Assembly (NCBI RefSeq): GCF_946886895.1
Contig: NZ_CAMPJO010000003.1
Span: forward strand, 310,001 to 374,000
Length of the DNA stretch: 64,000 nucleotides
Direction: 5' to 3'
Source: an uncultured Marinobacter sp.
Lineage (GTDB): Bacteria > Pseudomonadota > Gammaproteobacteria > Pseudomonadales > Oleiphilaceae
The translations under genes and the position numbers were made by a program. Of this stretch, positions 52,778 through 63,033 are shown piece after piece (the first letter of the stretch is position 1; each line of letters opens with the position of its first letter). Below the pieces are notes generated by a model. That model had not been told where the DNA came from. It made no database searches and saw nothing but the letters and a program-made list of their open reading frames with translations.

Positions 52778-54715
52778 TCACATGCGGCCTTTCAGAGCAC
52801 CCCGCAGAAGGGGCAGTTGCACAGAGCCCTCAAGGTTGACGAAGGGCACCAGCGCATCCCTCGACCAGCTCGCAGGGTACTGTGGATGGAAACCGTACAC
52901 CAGGAGAGCGAGTTCATCTCCGGCTGCCAAAGCCTCCGCTACCCCGACCAGCTCAATGACCTCTTGATCCTTCAGCCCCCGCACCGGCTTGATCTGGTCG
53001 TCAATCAGTTGCCAGCGGCTTTCTCCTGCAACGCGCTTGCCCAGCCCGATGAACACAATCGGATCACAGCCTGCGGCATAGGGATCCTGCTCAACCTCAC
53101 ATGTTGAGCGGCCCGCCAGATCAGACACCGTGAGCCTTGCGGTCGGAATGCCACCTAGTATGACACCATCCTCGCCGGCCTGCCCCAGGGGCAGTGCGGC
53201 AGGCGGCTGGGTCGCGGTTGCGACGGCTTCGTAACCGGAGGCTATCGGCAATTCGTTTGCCACAGACCGCTCGACGACTCCCGCACCGTGAAGCACCCCA
53301 CCCTCAGGCGCCGGTGCCGGGAAGGTGTCCACAGGGACCATAACGGACTGGCTGTCATCCAGTGACAGGCAGACATTCGAATCCGTTCCTTCGAAATACC
53401 CGGCGAGCGGTTTACCTTGCAGGTGATGCTCCAGCCAGTTCAATGTAGCGTCCGAAATGGCGATGTTACCGCACGCAAACTGACCAGCCGCGCCCTGAAA
53501 ACCCGGTATTTCCAACAATCCTGCCGTCGGGTCTGCATAGTCGCCTGGTTGCAGCTCCTCTGGCGCCTCAACGGGCAAAACGTGGCCAGTCTGATGCGTA
53601 AGCAAGCGCACATCCCCGCCGAGGGACTCCAGGCACTGAAAGTTACGCCAGGCCTCATTGAAATTGAATAGCGTGTCTTTCATGCCCTGAGTCAGCAGCA
53701 CATCGACTTTCGGATAAGGCGTTGGCTCAACATCAAACGCCGGAGGATTGATCTGATAACTCAACAAGCCGGTAGTATCCGATACCGATACTGACTCCCC
53801 GGTACAACGATAGGCCGGGCTGTGATAATAAAAGAAATCCAGGCCCGCGTCGGGGAAGTGGTTCAATGTTGCACCCTGCGCAAGGATTTCGCGAATGATC
53901 GGATCCAGCCCTTCATTGCCATTTCCGGTGGAACCTGCTTCGCCCCCAGCCACCAGCACCAAATCCCACCCCGTTTTGATGACGTTGCCAGGATTAAGGC
54001 TGTATCTCAGGTCGTACCAGGTAATATCCGGCACCAGAGCATCGAGCCTTTGGCGCGGGTCCTGGCCATGCAGCAAGAGCTGGAACCCACCGCCATAACT
54101 GCCGCCAATAGCACCAACCACGGGATTGGGATTCAATGCCTCCGGCAGATCGGACTCATAGCGGCGTTGCAGGTAGTCCAGATTTTCCTCGGCCCAATCC
54201 AGAATTTGCACCAGATCCCGGCCCTCGAATTCGGGGTCCATCACCCGGACAGTGCCGGTGCTTTCACCGAAGCCTCGCTGATCGATTGAAATGACCACAA
54301 AGCCCGCTTCACGATAGGTCTCAAAACCATCCATATTGCGTGATCCGCCAAATCCATGGCCGTGTAATACCAACGGGTGACCCCGTGCGCAGTCGATTCC
54401 GCCAATGGGCTCAAGCACCTGAAAGGCAATCGTTTCTCCACTGGCTGAGTTCAACTTAACCGGATAGCTGCGACCTCCCTCGGTCGGCGTACCATCCGAA
54501 CAGGAAACCGGAGTGAGCTCAGACACGTCGCACCGGGAAGGCGCGCGATTACCGGGACCACCGCAGGTCTGTTGCCGGACACCGCTGTTTCGGTCAGCAG
54601 ACGGGTCGGACGCAGGTTCTTCGGAACCCGGCACAATGCATCCGGCAACGGCCAGGGAAAGAAAAAATGGAATCAGATAGTGACGGCGAATCCAGGGGCG
54701 TTTGGTCTGAAGCAT
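52778..54715 (-). CDS. Lipoprotein alpha/beta hydrolase, S15 / X-Pro dipeptidyl-peptidase-like
   Basis: A 645-residue exported lipoprotein with lipobox LAVAGC (about residues 20-26) and a linker SEEPASDPSADRNS. The alpha/beta hydrolase domain has PLVLHGHGFGGSRN, VVISIDQRGFGESTG, the nucleophile serine in GAIGGSYGGGFQLL, an acid in GMKDTLFN and the histidine in HQTGHVLPVEAP. A C-terminal domain of about 180 residues fits the beta-sandwich of the S15 family (X-Pro dipeptidyl peptidase, cocaine esterase). The substrate may be a peptide or an ester. It is divergent from the FAD-GcvT gene across a 318-bp gap. Confidence 0.85.
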   Translation of the reverse strand: MLQTKRPWIRRHYLIPFFLSLAVAGCIVPGSEEPASDPSADRNSGVRQQTCGGPGNRAPSRCDVSELTPVSCSDGTPTEGGRSYPVKLNSASGETIAFQVLEPIGGIDCARGHPLVLHGHGFGGSRNMDGFETYREAGFVVISIDQRGFGESTGTVRVMDPEFEGRDLVQILDWAEENLDYLQRRYESDLPEALNPNPVVGAIGGSYGGGFQLLLHGQDPRQRLDALVPDITWYDLRYSLNPGNVIKTGWDLVLVAGGEAGSTGNGNEGLDPIIREILAQGATLNHFPDAGLDFFYYHSPAYRCTGESVSVSDTTGLLSYQINPPAFDVEPTPYPKVDVLLTQGMKDTLFNFNEAWRNFQCLESLGGDVRLLTHQTGHVLPVEAPEELQPGDYADPTAGLLEIPGFQGAAGQFACGNIAISDATLNWLEHHLQGKPLAGYFEGTDSNVCLSLDDSQSVMVPVDTFPAPAPEGGVLHGAGVVERSVANELPIASGYEAVATATQPPAALPLGQAGEDGVILGGIPTARLTVSDLAGRSTCEVEQDPYAAGCDPIVFIGLGKRVAGESRWQLIDDQIKPVRGLKDQEVIELVGVAEALAAGDELALLVYGFHPQYPASWSRDALVPFVNLEGSVQLPLLRGALKGRM

Positions 54716-55033
54716 TCGTTGTTTTCCTTGTTATTGGGTTGGGAAACCAACGAAGAACAACGTAGAAAGATTGCAATATGTTCCTTGAGGCCCCGATAAC
54801 GGCCCGAAAGGACAACAAAGACATAAACTGACGAGAGACCCGCACCAAGAACGGATAAGCCCATTATGCCCTGCCCCGGGGTCGTGTCCGGGCATGGCAG
54901 GTTTTGCCGTTTTTGGACGGCTCAGTGTCGTATTGGAGTTACCATCATCCTGCAATCCGGGCCACATTGAATCAAAGCCGTGACCGACGTGCGGCGTCGC
55001 GCTGGCATTCATTGCGAATCAAGGGAGAGCAGG
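54716..55033. other. 318-bp divergent intergenic region with a dyad
   Basis: No gene is visible. It holds the promoters of the divergent lipoprotein hydrolase and FAD-GcvT genes. GCCGT-N6-ACGGC at 54,906-54,921 is a perfect dyad, 113 bp before the FAD-GcvT start, and a longer inverted pair ATGCCC / GGGCAT spans 54,866-54,895. These are candidate operators, possibly for the GbdR-like regulator at 57,755; no binding can be shown. Confidence 0.4.
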
Positions 55034-57604
55034 ATGGCACAACTACCGAAGCGGGCAAACGTCGTCATTATCGGCCAGGGCGGCATCGTCGGGTCCTCAG
55101 TGGCCCACCACCTGATTGAGCAAGGCTGGGACGACATTGTGGGGCTGGAAAAATCGGCGATCCCCTCAGACATCGGCTCAACCTCCCATGCCTCGGATTT
55201 CTGCTTCACCACCTCCCACGACAAGCTGAATACCTACACCACCAAATACAGCCAGGCGTTCTACCAGAAGCGCGGTAACTACGCGAAGTGTGGCGGCATG
55301 GAAGTCGCACGCATTGATGATGACGAACGCATGGACGAACTCCGTCGCAAGGTGGGCTCCGGGAAAGCCTTCGGCACCAACGTCAGCATGATTTCGCCAA
55401 AACAGGCGAAGGAACTGTTCCCGTGGCTCGATGAAAGCCGGATTCAGGGCGCCATGTGGGATCCGGATGCCGGCCTGGTGGTGCCCCGTTCCCAGAAAGT
55501 GGCCGGTGACCTGGTGGAGGAAGCGGTAGCCACCGGCAAACTGAAGGCCTTTGCGTATACACCGGCCATCCGTATCGATGTCCAGAATGGGCAGGTTCGT
55601 GGCGTTGAAACCCACAAGGGCTACATCGAGACGGAATACGTCGTGCTTGCTATGGGCATCTGGGGCCCCCTGATGGCAAACACAGCCAACTCGCCCCTGC
55701 CACTGATGCCCCTGGAGCACCCGTTGCTGTTTTTTGGCCCCTGCGAAGAACTCAGCGGTACCGGTAAACAGATCGTCTATCCATTGTTTCGCGATCAGGG
55801 CAACTCCGCCTATGTCCGGGACACCGGCGACCCGACCACTACCGAAGGTGGGCGTATCGAGTGGGGCTATTATGAAGCCGAAAACCCTCGACTGGTCTAC
55901 CCTGGCGCCATTGTCGAGCCCGGTGAGGCAAGGCTGTCGCCGTCCATGCGGGATCTTTCTCTCGACCAGGTCATGGACGCCTACGAAAAAGCCATCGAAA
56001 TGACCCCGATCCTGGGCGAACTGGGGTGGGAGGAAAAACATTCCTTCAATGGCCTGCTGTCGGTCACACCGGACGGCGGCTCCCTGATGGGCGAGTCCCC
56101 GGAAGTACGCAATCTGTGGTTCTGCGAAGCGGTGTGGGTCAAGGACGGGCCGGGCGCCGGCAAGGTGCTGGCGGACTGGATGACCCACGGCTCACCAGAC
56201 ATGGACCCCCACAGCGTCGATATTGCCCGGCATTATCCGCTCCAGAAAACCCCGGATTATGTGTACAGCCGCTGCTACGAGACCGCCAAGAAAATCTACA
56301 CCCCGGCGGTTCATCCCCGGGAGCCCTACCTGACCGGCCGCAGGATGCGAACCAGCCCGTTCTATCTGCGTGAGGTAGAGCTGGGCGCCTACTTCATGGA
56401 GGCCGCGGGTTGGGAGCGGGCCCACGGCTATGCCGCCAACGAGCCGACACTGCTGGCGAAGTACCGCGACCGCATTCCGGTGCGGGAGCACGAGTGGGAC
56501 GCCCGGCATTTCTGGGAGGTTTCCAACGCCGAGCAACTGGAGATGAGCGAATCCGTGGGGATGATCAACCTCTCCCATTTCGCGATCTTCGACATCTCCG
56601 GTGATGACGCGGAAGCGCTGCTGGAATACCTGTCGGTGGCCAAGGTGGGGGGCACCACGCCCCACGGCAAAGGCGTGTATACCCATTTCCTCGACGGCCG
56701 GGGCGGCGTTCGCTCTGACCTGACCATCATCCGCCGGAGCGACAACGACTACCGGGTGGTCTGTGGCGGCGACACCGGCCACCGGGACCATTGCTGGATC
56801 ACCCGCATGGCCCGGGAGAAGGGCCTGGACAATATCCGTGTGCAGGACCGCACCGATGAACTGGCCACGCTCGGGCTCTGGGGGCCGAAGGCTCGGGACA
56901 CCCTGGCGCAATTTGTCACGGACCCGGAGCAACTGTCGGCGGAACATTTTCCCTTCGCCACCGCCCGGGAGCTGAACATACGGGGTGTGTCGGTCTGGGC
57001 GTTCCGGATTTCCTACGTGGGCGAGCAAGGCTGGGAACTCTACTTCCCATTCAGCTATGGCCTGAAAATCTGGGACCTGCTGTATGAGGCCGGCGTTACC
57101 CCGGTGGGCATCGAAACTTACGCCAATACCCGGCGCCTGGAGAAGAGCCTGCGCTTGCAGAACGTGGACCTGGAAACGGAATACAACCTTTACGAAGCCG
57201 GGCTGCCGCGCCCCAAGGTCAAGGACGCGGATTTTCACGGCAAGACGGCCTACCTGGAGCAGCGGGAAAGGCCGAGCCAGGCTGCCTACCTGTGCACCAT
57301 GACCATGACGGATCATCGGGACGCCAACGGTGTGCTGCGCTACCCGGTAGGCCAGTGGCCCATTCTGGATCCGCAAACAGGCGAGGTGCTGGTGGACAGC
57401 CATGGGCGCCGCTCCTATAACACCAGCGTGGCCTGGGGACCCTCGGTGGGTAAAGTCATCCTGCTGGGATACATTCCGGCGGAGTATGCCCAGGAAGGCC
57501 GGGAACTGACCCTGGAATACTTTCAGGAGCACTACCCTATCCGTATCGAGGCAGTCGGTTACCGGGCACTGTTTGACCCAGACAACGAACGGGTCAAATC
57601 CTGA
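55034..57604 (+). CDS. FAD-dependent oxidoreductase fused to a GcvT domain (dimethylglycine/sarcosine dehydrogenase-like)
   Basis: An 856-residue two-part enzyme. The N-terminal half is a DAO-type FAD domain: ANVVIIGQGGIVGSSVAHHL (GxGxxG) and GSTSHASDFCFTTSH, whose histidine may carry covalent flavin. The linker domain has GGIRS-like folds and the C-terminal half is a GcvT (T-protein) domain (MSESVGMINLSHFAIFDISG, then ISYVGEQGWELYF and ANTRRLEKSLRLQ). Such proteins oxidise an N-methyl group and pass the formaldehyde unit to tetrahydrofolate. The substrate may be dimethylglycine, sarcosine or a related methylamine. The ATG at 55,034 follows GGGAG; the frame opens earlier. It is the first gene of the folate module and is divergent from the lipoprotein gene. 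Confidence 0.88.
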   Translation: MAQLPKRANVVIIGQGGIVGSSVAHHLIEQGWDDIVGLEKSAIPSDIGSTSHASDFCFTTSHDKLNTYTTKYSQAFYQKRGNYAKCGGMEVARIDDDERMDELRRKVGSGKAFGTNVSMISPKQAKELFPWLDESRIQGAMWDPDAGLVVPRSQKVAGDLVEEAVATGKLKAFAYTPAIRIDVQNGQVRGVETHKGYIETEYVVLAMGIWGPLMANTANSPLPLMPLEHPLLFFGPCEELSGTGKQIVYPLFRDQGNSAYVRDTGDPTTTEGGRIEWGYYEAENPRLVYPGAIVEPGEARLSPSMRDLSLDQVMDAYEKAIEMTPILGELGWEEKHSFNGLLSVTPDGGSLMGESPEVRNLWFCEAVWVKDGPGAGKVLADWMTHGSPDMDPHSVDIARHYPLQKTPDYVYSRCYETAKKIYTPAVHPREPYLTGRRMRTSPFYLREVELGAYFMEAAGWERAHGYAANEPTLLAKYRDRIPVREHEWDARHFWEVSNAEQLEMSESVGMINLSHFAIFDISGDDAEALLEYLSVAKVGGTTPHGKGVYTHFLDGRGGVRSDLTIIRRSDNDYRVVCGGDTGHRDHCWITRMAREKGLDNIRVQDRTDELATLGLWGPKARDTLAQFVTDPEQLSAEHFPFATARELNIRGVSVWAFRISYVGEQGWELYFPFSYGLKIWDLLYEAGVTPVGIETYANTRRLEKSLRLQNVDLETEYNLYEAGLPRPKVKDADFHGKTAYLEQRERPSQAAYLCTMTMTDHRDANGVLRYPVGQWPILDPQTGEVLVDSHGRRSYNTSVAWGPSVGKVILLGYIPAEYAQEGRELTLEYFQEHYPIRIEAVGYRALFDPDNERVKS

Positions 57605-57754
57605 GCAGCCAGCAAGTTCAGCATCTGAGGGAACTGATCATTAATTGCACTATCAAAATACAAACGCTAGTGTTCAGGCTGGAAGCGCCCAATTCGAATA
57701 GTGTCCACCGGGTACGGGTATCCTGACCAACCCGGGTGGGACAAGGGGGTTATC

Positions 57755-58861
57755 GTGACCACTGGCAAAAGTACTTACGCAGACAGGTCTGCCTGTGGAC
57801 CCTACCGGGTCGGCTTCCTTCTGGTGGATAACTTCACCCTGATTGCGTTGGCCACCGCTGTTGAACCCCTGCGCATGGCAAATCAGTTGGCGGGCACCGA
57901 ACTCTATTCCTGGAAACTGCTCACTGCAAAGGGCGACCATGCCCGCGCCAGCGATGGCATCACCATGGTACCGGATGCCTCCCTTCAGGAAGAACACAAC
58001 TTCGATCTGGTCATCGTGGTTGCCGGTATTGATGTCACCCGGAGTTTTTCCCGCAAGGAAACGCGCTGGCTCCAACAGATGGCCCGCCGGCATGTCCTGC
58101 TTGGTGCCGTCTGCACAGGGGCCTACGTGCTGGCCAGTGCCGGACTGCTGAATGGCCACGCCTGCAGTGCTCACTGGGAGTGCCTGGAAGCCATGCAGGA
58201 AGGCTTTCCCCGAGTGCAGACCAACAACCGCCTGTTTACCGTTGAATCGGAGCGGATGACCTGCACCGGTGGCACGGTGCCCATGCATATGATGCTCAGT
58301 TTCCTGGCCCGCCGCCATGGCAAAGAGCTCAGCAACGCCGTTTCCCACATGTTTGTCTGCGACCGGGTACGGGAAGAGAGTGAACAACAGCCGATGCCCA
58401 TGCATCCGGCACTCGCCCGCGCCCAGCCCAAGCTGGCGGAAGCCGCCCAACTCATGGAAGCGAACATTGAAGAGCCCATTGAGCTGAAGGAACTGGCGGC
58501 ACTGGCCGGGATATCACGCCGGCAACTGGAACGCCTGTTCCTGAAACACACCGGTTGCACACCCTCACGCTACTACCTGCGGGTGCGCCTGAACCGAGCG
58601 CGCCGGCTGCTCAAACAGACCTCCTGTTCCATCGTTGAGATTGCCTCCATGTGCGGCTTCGTCTCCGCCACCCACTTCAGCCGCTGTTATCGCAAAACCA
58701 TGGGGCGCGCGCCCAAGTACGAGCGCATGGAAGTGTTCCCTGAAAATGGCGCGGAAGGCGCTCTGACGCCCCCCATGGCCGCGCTCCCGTCTTCCTCCCT
58801 GCAGGCACTCCGGCGGGCCCGAGCGGAATCCACCTACGGCGTTTTCGAACGCTCAGGTTAA
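57755..58861 (+). CDS. GlxA/AraC-family transcriptional regulator, GbdR-like
   Basis: A 368-residue regulator with an N-terminal DJ-1/PfpI-like ligand domain ([43 protein letters not shown]) and two AraC helix-turn-helix motifs ([41 protein letters not shown]). Length and motifs closely resemble GbdR, which senses glycine betaine and dimethylglycine in Pseudomonas. A function in regulating the neighbouring methyl-group genes is therefore likely. I chose the GTG at 57,755, preceded by AAGGGGG, over an earlier GTG. Its 3' end overlaps the convergent formate-THF ligase gene by 9 bp. Confidence 0.88.
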   Translation: MTTGKSTYADRSACGPYRVGFLLVDNFTLIALATAVEPLRMANQLAGTELYSWKLLTAKGDHARASDGITMVPDASLQEEHNFDLVIVVAGIDVTRSFSRKETRWLQQMARRHVLLGAVCTGAYVLASAGLLNGHACSAHWECLEAMQEGFPRVQTNNRLFTVESERMTCTGGTVPMHMMLSFLARRHGKELSNAVSHMFVCDRVREESEQQPMPMHPALARAQPKLAEAAQLMEANIEEPIELKELAALAGISRRQLERLFLKHTGCTPSRYYLRVRLNRARRLLKQTSCSIVEIASMCGFVSATHFSRCYRKTMGRAPKYERMEVFPENGAEGALTPPMAALPSSSLQALRRARAESTYGVFERSG

Positions 58862-60589
58862 CCCCATCACCAGGCCATTCTCATCCAGCGCAATATCCAG
58901 GGCGGCAGGGCGCCGGGGCAGGCCCGGCATGGTCATGATATCGCCGCATACCGCCACCACAAATCCAGCCCCCGCAGCCAGGCGCACTTCCCTTACCGGC
59001 AGCACATGGCCAGATGGCGCGCCCTTCACAGTCGAATCCGCCGAGAAACTGTACTGGGTCTTGGCAATGCACACCGGCAGGTGGCCAAAGCCCAGGCCTT
59101 CGTATTCCTCGAGCTGGCGCTTGGCCACCGTGGTGAATTCGACACTCCCGGCGTGATAAATACGCGTGGCAATGGTCCAGATCTTGTCCGCCAGCGGAAG
59201 GCTGTCTTCATACAGGAAGTTTACCCCGGGTGTGCCCTCATCCAGTTGATCAAGCACTGCCTGGGCCACCTCTGTTGCACCTTCACCCCCGGTGGCCCAA
59301 TGGTCCGCAGGCACCGCCCGAACCCCCAGGTGTTCACTGATCGACTGCACCAGGGCAATTTCTTCCCCGGTGTCGTCCGGGAAGCGATTGATACAGACCA
59401 CCGGTGTCAGGCCGAATTGCTGCAGGTTGCGAATATGGCGTTCCAGGTTGGCGGCCCCCTCCCGCAGCGCAGCCAGATCGGGAACACCCAGCCGGCTGCG
59501 AGGCACGCCGCCCTGCATCTTCAGGGCCCGAATGGTACAGACCAGTACGGCGGCATCGGGCCGCAAGCCGGTGTGCCGGCACTTGATATCAATGAACTTT
59601 TCCGCCCCCAGGTCGGCACCAAATCCGGCCTCGGTCACCACCACGTCGTTCAGTGCCAGGGCGGCCCGGGTTGCGGCCACCGAATTACAGCCATGGGCGA
59701 TATTGGCAAAAGGCCCGCCGTGGATGAACACCGGGTTGTGCTCCAGGCTCTGCACCAGGTTCGGTTGCAGCGCTTCTTTCAACAGCACAGTCAGTGAACC
59801 TTCGACGCCCAGATCACGCACCGTCACCGGGGTCATGTCCGCGCGCCTGCCAACAATAATATTGCCCAGCCGTTGCTTCAGGTCCGCACGCCCGTCCGCC
59901 AGGCAGAGGATTGCCATGATCTCTGAGGACACCGTGATATCAAACCCGGTTTCCCGGGGCACGCCATGGGCAGCGCCACCCAGGCCGCACACCAGATTGC
60001 GCAGGGAACGGTCGGTGATGTCCAGCACCCGGCGCCAACTGACATGGCGGGGGTCAAGCCCGGCTTCATTGCCCCAGTGAATGTGATTGTCAACCAGCGA
60101 CGCCAGCAGGTTGTGGGCCGTGGTGATGGCGTGGAAATCGCCATTGAAGTGCAGGTTGATGTCCTCCATCGGGATCACCTGGGCACGGCCACCGCCGGCG
60201 GCCCCGCCCTTCATACCAAAGCACGGGCCCAGGGACGGCTCCCGCAGGCACACCGACGAATGCACACCGAGGCGGTTGAAGCCATCGTTCAGCCCCACAC
60301 TGGTGGTGGTCTTGCCCTCACCCGCCGGGGTTGGTGTGATGGCCGTTACCAGAACCAGCTTACCCCGCGGCGCGGTTTCGGAGGTATCCACATAAGCCAT
60401 GTCCAGCTTGGCCTTGTAGTGTCCAAATGGCACCAGGCTTTCCGCCGGCAGGCCGAAACGTTGCTGCGCCAGGAGCAGAATGGACTGAGGCTGTACTGAA
60501 CGGGCAATCTCGATGTCCGGCGTCCCCGGCGGTGGAAACTCGGCGGGCACGGGCGTTGCCGGTTTCAGGTTACTGTACTGAAGACTCAT
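58853..60589 (-). CDS. fhs: Formate-tetrahydrofolate ligase
   Basis: Fhs interconverts formate, ATP and tetrahydrofolate with 10-formyl-tetrahydrofolate. The 578-residue protein has the P-loop [38 protein letters not shown], the [20 protein letters not shown] block, and [12 protein letters not shown], all of the family. The C-terminus ends in [16 protein letters not shown]. It starts at the ATG at 60,589 (AGGAGA at 7-8 nt) although the frame extends further upstream. It overlaps the reductase gene by 20 bp. In this setting it may run in reverse, releasing formate and ATP from methyl groups; that is inference. Confidence 0.95.
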   Translation of the reverse strand: MSLQYSNLKPATPVPAEFPPPGTPDIEIARSVQPQSILLLAQQRFGLPAESLVPFGHYKAKLDMAYVDTSETAPRGKLVLVTAITPTPAGEGKTTTSVGLNDGFNRLGVHSSVCLREPSLGPCFGMKGGAAGGGRAQVIPMEDINLHFNGDFHAITTAHNLLASLVDNHIHWGNEAGLDPRHVSWRRVLDITDRSLRNLVCGLGGAAHGVPRETGFDITVSSEIMAILCLADGRADLKQRLGNIIVGRRADMTPVTVRDLGVEGSLTVLLKEALQPNLVQSLEHNPVFIHGGPFANIAHGCNSVAATRAALALNDVVVTEAGFGADLGAEKFIDIKCRHTGLRPDAAVLVCTIRALKMQGGVPRSRLGVPDLAALREGAANLERHIRNLQQFGLTPVVCINRFPDDTGEEIALVQSISEHLGVRAVPADHWATGGEGATEVAQAVLDQLDEGTPGVNFLYEDSLPLADKIWTIATRIYHAGSVEFTTVAKRQLEEYEGLGFGHLPVCIAKTQYSFSADSTVKGAPSGHVLPVREVRLAAGAGFVVAVCGDIMTMPGLPRRPAALDIALDENGLVMGLT

Positions 60590-61499
60590 GGAACGGTCTC
60601 CTCTGGCCCTCAACGGGCCCGCTATGCTCTTGAATCCACTGCGCCGACCGACGCAGACCACCGAAGGGAAAGAGGTGAATGCCCCGCAACAGGGTGTCCG
60701 GGTTGTCCAGACAATACTGAACAAGGGCACGCACCATGCCATCCGGCGTCCATGCCCGCAGCAGCCTGGCACTGCCGGGCCGGCGCAACATCAGACGGGC
60801 GGATGCACCAACTCCGCACTGGGCGGCGTAGGCAATGAGAGTTTTCACCTTTGTCGGGCCGGCCAGGCCAATGTGCACAGGCACTTCTTCCAGAACGTTG
60901 CCGAGGCTTTGCAACCAGTTGACGACCACGTCGGCGTCGAAGGTAAACTGAGTCACTACCCACAGGCGCGTGGCGGTGGTACGGGCGTATTCGCGCTTGA
61001 TGCCGAGGGCCTGTATCAATGTGGCCCTATCCGCCATGGGGTGCCCGTCCGGGTGGGCAGCGACACCAATGCCATGGAACCGGAACTCGGCCAGCAGGCC
61101 GGATTCCAGAACCGCCAACGTGTCCGGGAACGGACCGGCGACCGAGTCGCTGTCGCCGGCAATCAGCAGTAGCCGGTCGACCTGGTTCTCATTCAGTTGC
61201 GCCAGCCAGTCCCGCAGTTGCCCCCGGCTCTGGGCCATGCGGGCCGGTATGTGGGGAATCGGCTGCAGGCCTGATTCCAACAGGCGCTGGCAGGCGTCCA
61301 GGGTGTCGCTGAACTGCCCTTTTGGCAGGAAGGGCACATACACACAGGTGCCCTCCGGCAAAAGCCCGGGCAAAGAGTCCGCGGTCAGTATCTGGCGGGG
61401 TGTCGCCTCAATAGAGGCGAAACGCACCAAGGCCTGGAACCGTGCCGTCGTCGCCGCGTCGTGGGGATTGAATGCCTGCTTGTCGTTCACCAGCTTCAT
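60570..61499 (-). CDS. Methylenetetrahydrofolate reductase-like protein
   Basis: A divergent member of the methylenetetrahydrofolate reductase family (309 residues). The TIM-barrel landmarks are SIEATPRQ (canonical SFEFFPP, with the catalytic Glu kept), [24 protein letters not shown] (canonical AAYPEGHPE), [15 protein letters not shown] and [14 protein letters not shown]. Differences from MetF suggest a paralogue for catabolic oxidation of 5-methyl-THF rather than methionine synthesis. It overlaps the fhs start by 20 bp. The gap to the upstream GcvT-type gene holds a strong hairpin. Confidence 0.86.
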   Translation of the reverse strand: MKLVNDKQAFNPHDAATTARFQALVRFASIEATPRQILTADSLPGLLPEGTCVYVPFLPKGQFSDTLDACQRLLESGLQPIPHIPARMAQSRGQLRDWLAQLNENQVDRLLLIAGDSDSVAGPFPDTLAVLESGLLAEFRFHGIGVAAHPDGHPMADRATLIQALGIKREYARTTATRLWVVTQFTFDADVVVNWLQSLGNVLEEVPVHIGLAGPTKVKTLIAYAAQCGVGASARLMLRRPGSARLLRAWTPDGMVRALVQYCLDNPDTLLRGIHLFPFGGLRRSAQWIQEHSGPVEGQRRPFHESSVQ

Positions 61500-61533
61500 A
61501 AACCCGGTACCCCATGGCTACCCGTGTGCGTCA

Positions 61534-61568
61534 GGCCGGGGAGGCGGCGATCATCGCCCTCCCCGGCC
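61534..61568 (-). other. Intercistronic hairpin between the demethylase and reductase genes
   Basis: GGCCGGGGAG and CTCCCCGGCC form a 10-bp G+C-rich stem, with an inner GGCGA-TCA-TCGCC extension and a small bulge. It lies between the stop of the GcvT-type gene and the start of the reductase gene. No T-tract follows, so it may be an mRNA-stabilising or attenuating structure that adjusts relative expression rather than an intrinsic terminator. Confidence 0.5.
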
Positions 61569-61575
61569 GGTTCGG

Positions 61576-62937
61576 CTAATCGGCGAAGTCGATGCCTTTC
61601 GCCCGGGCCCGCTCACGGGCATTGGGGTTTACCGACGGCCGGAAGGGCACCTCCACTACCTCGGCCTCCGCATCAGTGGCGCCATCCGCCGCAGCGTATT
61701 CCACCGGCAGGTGCACCGTCAGTTTTGTGCCAATCGCGCGCAGATCGAAGGGGACATAGGCCAGTGCGATGTTGGTTTCCAGCTCCGGCGAATACCAGGG
61801 CGAGGTAACGTAGCCTTCGGGCTCGCCGCCGTCGGGACCACTGACCAGCCAGAAATCGTTGGCGTAGTCGGTTACCTTGCCGCCACCAAAGCGGATGCCC
61901 ACCATGATGTGGCTGAACGGCGGACGCCCGGCATCCAGTTGCTCGCGTACCTTCTCCAGCTTTTGCTTGCCGATATAATCCGCATCCTTGTTGCGCGGCA
62001 CCTGATACGCCAGGTTGCACTGGAACGGCAGGGTTTCCTGGTCCACATCCTGGCCCCAGGACAGAATGCCCGCAGCGATTCGCCGATGGTGCGCCGGCGC
62101 AATCACCCGCAGGTTATGGGGCTCTCCAGCGGCGAGCACGGTATACCAGAGGTCCTCCGCGTATTTGGTGGCTTCCCTGAGATAGATCTCGTAGCCTTTC
62201 TCACCGGTAAAGCCGGTCTGGGAGACGATCACGTCGTGCCCCGCCACCTGCCCTTCCATCAGGCCATAATAGGGAATGTCCCTCACCCGCTCGCCGAACA
62301 GATCAATCATCAGCGCTTCGGATTTCGGCCCCTGAATCTGGACCGGAGCCACGTCAATTTCCGCGATACTGACGTTGAACGCCATACCCACATTCACCCC
62401 CCGCAGCCAGAACTCCAGATCGCTGTCAGAGAGGGAGAACCAGAACTCATCTTCTGCCACCCGCAACAGGACCGGGTCGTTCAGAATGCCGCCATCCTCG
62501 TTGCACAGGATGACGTACTTGCCCCGCATGGGTTTGATCTTTGTGGCGTCACGGGTGATCACATAGTTCACGAAGCGTTCCGCGTCCGGGCCCTTGACCT
62601 GAATCTGACGCTCGACGGCCACGTTCCACATGGTGACGTCATTTATCAGGGACTCATATTCCACCATGGCGCCGCCATCTTCCGGGCGGACGTACCCCCG
62701 GGGGTGATACATGCGGTTGTAAACGGTAGCCCGCCAGCAGCCGGCCTCGTAAGCCAGGTGCCAATAGGGCGACTTGCGGACCCGGGTGGAAATCAGCATT
62801 TCCACCGGCGTGGGGCCGGACTGGCGCAGATTGATGGGAACCCGGCGGTCTGACTGGTCAACGCTGCCAGGCTGACGGGCTGCGCCCGCCCGTTGTTGCG
62901 GATAATCCAGAAGTGCTCGTTCCAAGTTAACGGCCAT
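61576..62937 (-). CDS. GcvT/DmdA-superfamily tetrahydrofolate-dependent demethylase
   Basis: A 453-residue aminomethyltransferase-like protein. Blocks include VEMLISTRVRKSPYW, MVEYESLINDVTMWNVAVER, QGPKSEALMIDLFGE, VSQTGFTGEKGYEIYLRE and an unusual C-terminal end PSVNPNARERARAKG. DmdA, the DMSP demethylase, and T-protein share this fold, but this protein is longer than DmdA (about 370). The operon with MTHFR-like and Fhs proteins supports transfer of a methyl group to THF as 5-methyl-THF. The donor may be DMSP, a betaine or another methylated compound. GGGGGAG precedes the ATG. Confidence 0.86.
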   Translation of the reverse strand: MAVNLERALLDYPQQRAGAARQPGSVDQSDRRVPINLRQSGPTPVEMLISTRVRKSPYWHLAYEAGCWRATVYNRMYHPRGYVRPEDGGAMVEYESLINDVTMWNVAVERQIQVKGPDAERFVNYVITRDATKIKPMRGKYVILCNEDGGILNDPVLLRVAEDEFWFSLSDSDLEFWLRGVNVGMAFNVSIAEIDVAPVQIQGPKSEALMIDLFGERVRDIPYYGLMEGQVAGHDVIVSQTGFTGEKGYEIYLREATKYAEDLWYTVLAAGEPHNLRVIAPAHHRRIAAGILSWGQDVDQETLPFQCNLAYQVPRNKDADYIGKQKLEKVREQLDAGRPPFSHIMVGIRFGGGKVTDYANDFWLVSGPDGGEPEGYVTSPWYSPELETNIALAYVPFDLRAIGTKLTVHLPVEYAAADGATDAEAEVVEVPFRPSVNPNARERARAKGIDFAD

Positions 62938-63033
62938 TGCTATCTCCCCCTTACCGGGTTGTTGATAGCTTTAATGTGGCCGTGTTTGGCCTCGTCCGGT
63001 GGAACCAATACGACACGGAAACGACCAAAAACG

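Noticed and set aside
55003..55015. A possible second sigma-54 promoter (TGGCATTCATTGC) before the FAD-GcvT gene
   Set aside because: Only eight bases separate GG and GC instead of ten, and it overlaps the region just before the ribosome site.
60970..62853. A 627-codon plus-strand frame opposite the folate genes
   Set aside because: It is antisense to the MTHFR-like and demethylase genes, which have clear family motifs, and has no domain of its own.
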